Below are positions 59,105 through 64,000 of a DNA stretch of 64,000 bases, in pieces; within the stretch, counting starts at the first letter, position 1; each line of letters opens with the position of its first letter. The notes beneath the pieces were generated by a model. The model searched no databases, was not told the DNA's origin, and saw nothing but the letters and a program-made list of their open reading frames with translations. A program made the translations under genes and the position numbers. This stretch comes from Eublepharis macularius (lineage: Eukaryota > Chordata > Lepidosauria > Squamata > Eublepharidae). The stretch is taken from positions 59,783,766 through 59,847,765 of the forward strand of contig NC_072801.1 in NCBI RefSeq assembly GCF_028583425.1. Reading direction: 5' to 3'.

Positions 59105-59852
59105 GTTTGGCCTGCCTCCCAGAAGCACATGCTCCCGGAGCATGTGCAATGACTTCACTGCCAGAGGTGAAGTCAAAATTGGCTCCAGACAAACCACAGG
59201 AGTGTTCGCACTGATGACATCACCCTCAAAAGTGACATCAACACACACACATCCTGGAGCGTGCTCATCATCAGGGCCAGCCCACCCATTGAGGCCAGTG
59301 AGGCCAGGGTGCTAAGGCGCCGGAGGGGCGCCGGCCCGGGGGCAGGGGCATGCGCCACGGAGCTGCCGCCACTGCCACCAGCCAGGAGTATGTGCTGGTG
59401 GTGGCAGCATGAGGCAGCTGAGCGGGCAGCCTCCCGTTCAGTTGCTCTGCGGGCCAGGCACAGCCGGTGGCCAGGGTGGCCGGCTGCGCCTGGCCCGCAG
59501 AGCAACTGAATGGGAGGGCTGGAAGGTCCCCTGTGTGCGCCTCAGCCCCTGCATGATGACATCACACACAGTGACTTCATCACGCAGTCCGGTGCATGCG
59601 TGTGCACGCACGTGCGCATGCACACAGAGGCAGCATTAAGCTGTCTCAGGTGCCGGCGATGCTGGAGCTGGCCCTGCTCATCATGCATGTTCTCAGGGTA
59701 CCTGCCAGTGGTGAATGACCTCCACAGGGCTTGCCACTTCCCACTGATCACTGTTGGGTCTGTGAGCAAGGAGGCAACCCCCCAAAAGTTTGCCTGCCAC
59801 TGGTGGGCACTTGAGAACTCTAAATACAAGCTGCTGGAAGGCAGGCCAAATA
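59105..59852. mobile_element. Non-autonomous hAT-like element, TGAGGTCT duplication
   Basis: TTTGGCCTGCCT (59106) and AGGCAGGCCAAA (59839) are inverse ends. TGAGGTCT flanks both sides (59097-59104 and 59853-59860). The interior is CpG-rich and includes a self-inverse stretch, TTGCTCTGCGGGCCAGGC and mirror, near 59437-59507. No transposase frame. Confidence 0.65.
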
Positions 59853-59879
59853 TGAGGTCTTAGCTCCGTCCAGAACCAA

Positions 59880-60954
59880 TATTTGGATCAGCCCCAGAAC
59901 ATGTCCTCTTGTAGCGCACAGTGTCTGGACTGCTGTGCTTGTATTATTACCAAAATAAGTGGTTTCCTAATCAGTTGGGGAATTTAGCTTTAAAAGATAC
60001 AAGCGAAAGGTTGTAACTGGGATTCTCCACCTAAGTTTACGAGGAGTATTCCTTTAGAGAACTCTCAAATAATCCAAGCAGATTTCCAACTGGAAAAGGT
60101 TTTTTTATTGAAGAGATGTAAAATGGCAAGTGTACAGAAATCATACTCAGGAAACTTACAAGGCTAACTAAAAAAATGAGATAGGAAAAGGGGAGGAAGC
60201 AGTTTATGAACAGCAATAATTAGTCTTCAAGACAGAGGTTCATGAAGACAAGAGCAAAATGACCAGTGTTTCATGAATAGCCCAAACAGATTTGGAGGTA
60301 TGTGGCACGTCCCAAGACACAGACGCACAGTATGTGGCTGGGGAGCCCAGTTATAGGTTGAAATGCTCCCTGGGGTAAGTTGACATCTCTGCCCCAAAAA
60401 CAATAGCTTAATGGCTGTCTCTAGAGGAGGACAATGGACTTGGGGAGATGTTCTAAAGTAGACTAAAGGAGCAAAAGGAGCTTGATGACCCTTTGAGCAC
60501 CAGATGAAAAAAAGCTACCAGGTTTGCTGAAAAGCTTGGGTGTTGCTTGGTTTGTTGTAGAAGTGATTCCATTTAATGGGAGTTGCTTGGTTTTAATAAA
60601 TGTTTCATTTAATTTACAGTAAAAGATCAGATGGTGTGTAACAATACAAGACTGATTGGACAGCCTTACACAGAAATTTCCTTGTGCATTTTCTAATCCA
60701 TAGATGAAGACAGCCAATAAAAGATGGTTATCTCAAAAAAGGTGTAAAGGCGTGGGGAGTAGGCAGCTGTGCCAGGAAAAGGCTATCAACATTCCAATCA
60801 ATCTGTGGACAGATGAAGGCCCACATCTCAAAGCATGCTGTGAAGCCCATGGGTGTGATCACTGGGGGAAACCACATGTTAAGCTGTTGCTGTTCCTTAA
60901 TAAAAGGCTCAGGTGGCTTTTAGTCATTAAGAGAAACTGAGGCAAACGGCTAGC
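59880..60954. other. Upstream flank and promoter region of unit E
   Basis: Aligns with 48890-50800 upstream of D and, in the last 370 bp, closely with unit C. It has the TATA-like AATAAAAGGC at 60899 before the ATG. Confidence 0.6.
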
Positions 60955-62136
60955 ATGGCAACTTGTCTGCGTTACCCGGGCAAGGTGGTGATTGTGACTG
61001 GTGGCACCAGCGGCATCGGCCTGGCCACTGTGACAGAATTTGGTGAGCATGGAGAGAACTGGGTCGGGATGGAGGAGTGGGCAATTTCTGCCACCAGGTG
61101 CTAGGGTCAAGCCAGCCACAAAGACGGGGAAGGCTTGCTCCCTAAATATCCAATCTGGCATGGAGAGAAATTGGGAGGGAGGGAAATGTGCTATTTCGAT
61201 CCTGAGAGGCACCTGTGTCTGTCCTGTGAGCACAAAAATGACTCATTTGGGACCTTGGCATAAGGCCTTGTGGAGTAGAGACTATTTGTTCACCTTTGAT
61301 ATACTTGATGTAAAAGCTGTAATTTGCTTTTAATGTGTTGCTGAAGTGATTTGTTGCATTGAAAACAAGTAACAGGTTCAAATTCTAGGAAGGACAGGGG
61401 GGAGACTGGAGGTGGCATGGTTTCTGTTTTAATAGCAGGTGAAGCTACACCTCCTGAATATCAACCTCTAGTAATCCCAGCCTGCCAGAATGCAAGGTGA
61501 TAATCGTACTTCTGGATCACTTGTCTGACACTCGAACTGTGAGGCAGAGGCTGGAGAATTAGGTGCCCATGTTTTAGGAGTAGAGATGGACACGATCCGC
61601 GTTATGATCGAACCCCCCCCCCCCACGATAATGGCGATCGCGCGATCGTGACCCAGCGGATCATGATCGTCCATGGCCAATGATCCAGTGATTGGGAAGG
61701 GCCTGGATCGGGACGATCGGGCTCAGATCAGGGATCCAGACTCTCAGGCACCAGCAATCTATTCCCCTGGCAACGGAGCCAGGGAAATGCCTGAGCCGTG
61801 TTTGCCCTCCTTCTGTCACCCTGGAAACCCGAATGGAAGCCCAGCTTTCCTTGATCAGCAGGGCTTCCTTCCAACCACGGAGCAGCAAAGCAGTCACCAG
61901 TTGGGAGAAGACACTCAGGGGAGGGAAGGGGTAGGGGGTGTTCTGTAGCCATGGGCACTCCAATCTCATCCCTGCAAACCCTGATAGGCAGCTCTGACGG
62001 CCAAACACAGACCTCCTGTGTTGCTGAATGGGACCCATGCTTATAAATAGCCGTGGTCTCCCAGGCTGGGTTTCACTTTCTGCGAGCAGTGGAGTGGGAC
62101 AGAGCTCTTGCTTGCTACTTGCTAGCCTTTGGGGGG

Positions 62137-62183
<47 letters not shown>

Positions 62184-63130
62184 ATTGTGCTTGGCTTTAG
62201 TGGATAGCTATTGGCCGCCATCACCCACCTTCCCACATAGCTGGGAATACCAGCGCGCCCCACTTTGACCTCCACGATCCACGATCCACGGATTGGGAAC
62301 GGGAGATGATCGGTGTGGATCATTTATTTGGGATCGGCGGCAGTGCCAATCCATGATCAGCTGGATTGTTAATTTTTGGGGGGTCATGCCCATCTCTATT
62401 CAGGAGTAAGAGTGGCATTTTTTTCTGGCTGGGTCTGTGTTGGGGTAGGCTTGACCTGTTGAATGCCTGCTTCTGAGACTGCAATTAATGACAGCCAACA
62501 GGAGACCCAACCCCCAATTTTTTAGACGGTGCAGAAGAGGGTTCCCCTCTACCGAGGTACAGTTGAAAGAGATCTATTACCCTTATGCCCTCTTTGGCTG
62601 ATGATTCAGCAAGGTGGTTTTTATTTCATACTAATAAAGTTTACTTTGCACTCTCAGCATTATTTTTTTTTGATAAAGGCAGTGGAGAGGTGACTTGACA
62701 GGTAACTCCAGCCTGTTTCAAGTCTCAAGGATTAGCCCCGGAGCATGTTCTTGCTGGCATGATTGGAAGAAGTCAGCTGACAGAACAGCGAGCAAATGGA
62801 ATGCAGCCCACACAAGCAACAGGGCTTTAGGGAGGGCCTTCTCTGCACTTTATTGGAGACAGTCTGGTCATTTGTGGTGAGAAGTTTTGCCTGTGGAAGG
62901 TTGCCCTTCCTGAAACACTTTCATAGGCAAAGTGTTTGTGAGTTTCTTTGAAGACTTAAATGGTACAAAAAGCAGGAAGTGAGTTTTGTAAATGAACAAA
63001 GAAATCTAGTGATATACATCTCTATACATCTGTTTGCCAAGCGTCTAAGTTTTGTCTTGCATTCCTTTCTCCTCTTGCCCTTCAGTTCGCCAAGGTGCCA
63101 ATGTGGTCTTCTGTTCACGAGCCTGTGGAG
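60955..63130 (+). CDS. HSD17B14: HSD17B14-like SDR, unit E (exons 1-2, continues off window)
   Basis: Exon 1 (60955-61042) encodes MATCLRYPGKVVIVTGGTSG and IGLATVTEF, identical at protein level to unit C, with donor TTG/gtgagc. Exon 2 (63086-63130) encodes VRQGANVVFCSRACG with ttcag acceptor and GAG/gtgagt donor. Both are intact and in phase. The 870 bp after exon 2 match intron 2 of unit C and lack the GC-rich segment of B and D. The remaining exons would lie beyond the right edge. Protein class as for unit C. Confidence 0.88.
61581..62398. mobile_element. 818-bp non-autonomous hAT-like element in unit E intron 1
   Basis: Ends TAGAGATGGACACGATCC and GGTCATGCCCATCTCTA. Flanked by TTTAGGAG (61573-61580) and TTCAGGAG (62399-62406). 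Unit D at about 54073 has an uninterrupted TTTCAGGAGTAAGAGTGGC, the empty site. The interior includes GATCATGATCG-type words and a (GA)n tract. The frames inside are not transposase. Confidence 0.85.
62140..62179 (+). repeat. (GA)n microsatellite
   Basis: About twenty GA units after a G-run, inside the hAT-like element. The truncated copy at 23699-24177 lacks it. Confidence 0.95.
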
Positions 63131-64000
63131 GTGAGTCAAGACTCAAGAACTGCTTTCTTTTCCTCCCATGACAGGTTCCCTTTATTCGCTTAAAAAAATG
63201 ACACCGCTACAGTTAACTTTCTTGAGGCAGCCTACAAAGGGAAACTAATTAAAATCAGAAAGGCACACAGAACTGATAATTAAAAAACAATAAAACCCCA
63301 GCAAGGTCAGTACAAAAACATAAAATGAGTGATAGTTGCCTAAAATTATTTATTTAGCCAATTTTTATAGTTAAGTTAAGATCTCAGTTAAGATCTCAGG
63401 CAAGAAGCGGACTATAATAACAATATTCAAAATTCCTGGTTTAAAAGTCCAAGTAAAAAGAAATGTTTTTGGCCTGGTGAGGCTCAAGGGGAAAGGCATT
63501 CCTCAAGTCTGGTTGCTACCTGAAGCAAGGCTTCAGGAGAGGATCTTAACTGGAGGGGTGGGGCTGGACAATATGGGAGCATGCAGCTCTTCAAGGACCC
63601 TGGCTCCAAGCCATTTATGGTCTTCGAGGTAAGAAATGCCCCTCTGGTTTGATTGTGGCCAAGAACAGATAGGCAGCTAGTAGAGAACTCTGGGTACAGA
63701 AGTAAGATTATCCATGTACCCAGCCCCTTACTCTCTCCTGCTTCCAATATATATTAGCAATATAGGTTAGCAATATAAAAAAAACGAGGTTGAGGAAAGT
63801 AGTTACAGGGAGGAGAGGAAGCTGGAATGATAAGATTTTGGCCAAAGTGGGAACTCTCGTCTTCTCCTTCAAGCACTGCAAGAGAAAGAATACCAGTAAG
63901 AAATTTTTAACTTCTGTTCATCAAGGAGAGTATAACAAACACACCGAGAGGAATATGCAGATGATGTAAAGTAGGATTGTCAGTCATGTTCTAGCATCTG
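63131..64000. other. Unit E intron 2, no further exon
   Basis: Matches intron 2 of units C (39065-39880) and D. It shows AGGTGAGTCAAGACTC, a CCTGGTTTAAAAGTCC-like stretch and the end word GTAGGATTGTCAG shared with B and C. Exon 3 is expected beyond the window. Confidence 0.7.

Noticed and set aside
61661-62323. 220-codon minus-strand frame
   Set aside because: Falls wholly in the hAT-like element and translates the (GA)n tract as a Leu-Ser run; no transposase motifs.

Overview
The window looks like the nuclear genome of a squamate reptile (lizard or snake). It holds intron-split SDR exons with GT/GC-AG splice sites, tRNA- and 5S rRNA-derived SINEs, RTE/BovB and L1 LINE remnants, a Penelope-like element, hAT- and Harbinger-like MITEs, and fossils of Ty1/copia and Ty3/gypsy type. 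The species call is inference; no bacterial feature is present.

The host content is a head-to-tail cluster, all on the + strand, of five units (A-E) related to 17-beta-hydroxysteroid dehydrogenase 14 (HSD17B14/DHRS10, SDR family). Unit A (exons 5-9, 1004-6011) enters from the left edge and reads open. Unit B (about 7.7-36.3 kb) is a ruin: exons 1-7 are gone, exon 8 carries stops and exon 9 is still open. Unit C (38386-45858) is complete: nine exons, 855 nt, 284 residues, with the Rossmann, Ser-Tyr-Lys and C-terminal segments recognisable. Unit D (about 46.6-59.1 kb) keeps a damaged exon 1 and a good exon 2, and has lost exons 3-9. Unit E (60955 onward) shows exons 1 and 2 and runs off the right edge. 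B resembles D, and C resembles E, so the array probably grew by copying a two-gene block (B-C to D-E).

Repeats fill the rest. The 5' part and exon 1 of unit B are replaced by about 9 kb. That stretch holds a 1942-bp direct repeat, palindromic MITEs, a copia fossil with an embedded gypsy gag piece, and hAT debris. The 3' side of B holds L1 pieces and a Penelope-like element in partial head-to-tail arrangement. Intron 1 of unit D holds an antisense intronless copy of REXO4, itself split by two MITEs, with its exonuclease domain still open.

If all open copies are expressed, they would give parallel cytosolic SDR enzymes acting on steroids or other small alcohols, with A and C differing around the active site. 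Sister copies often supply the pre-insertion site for a repeat, so many insertions can be ordered relative to the duplications.
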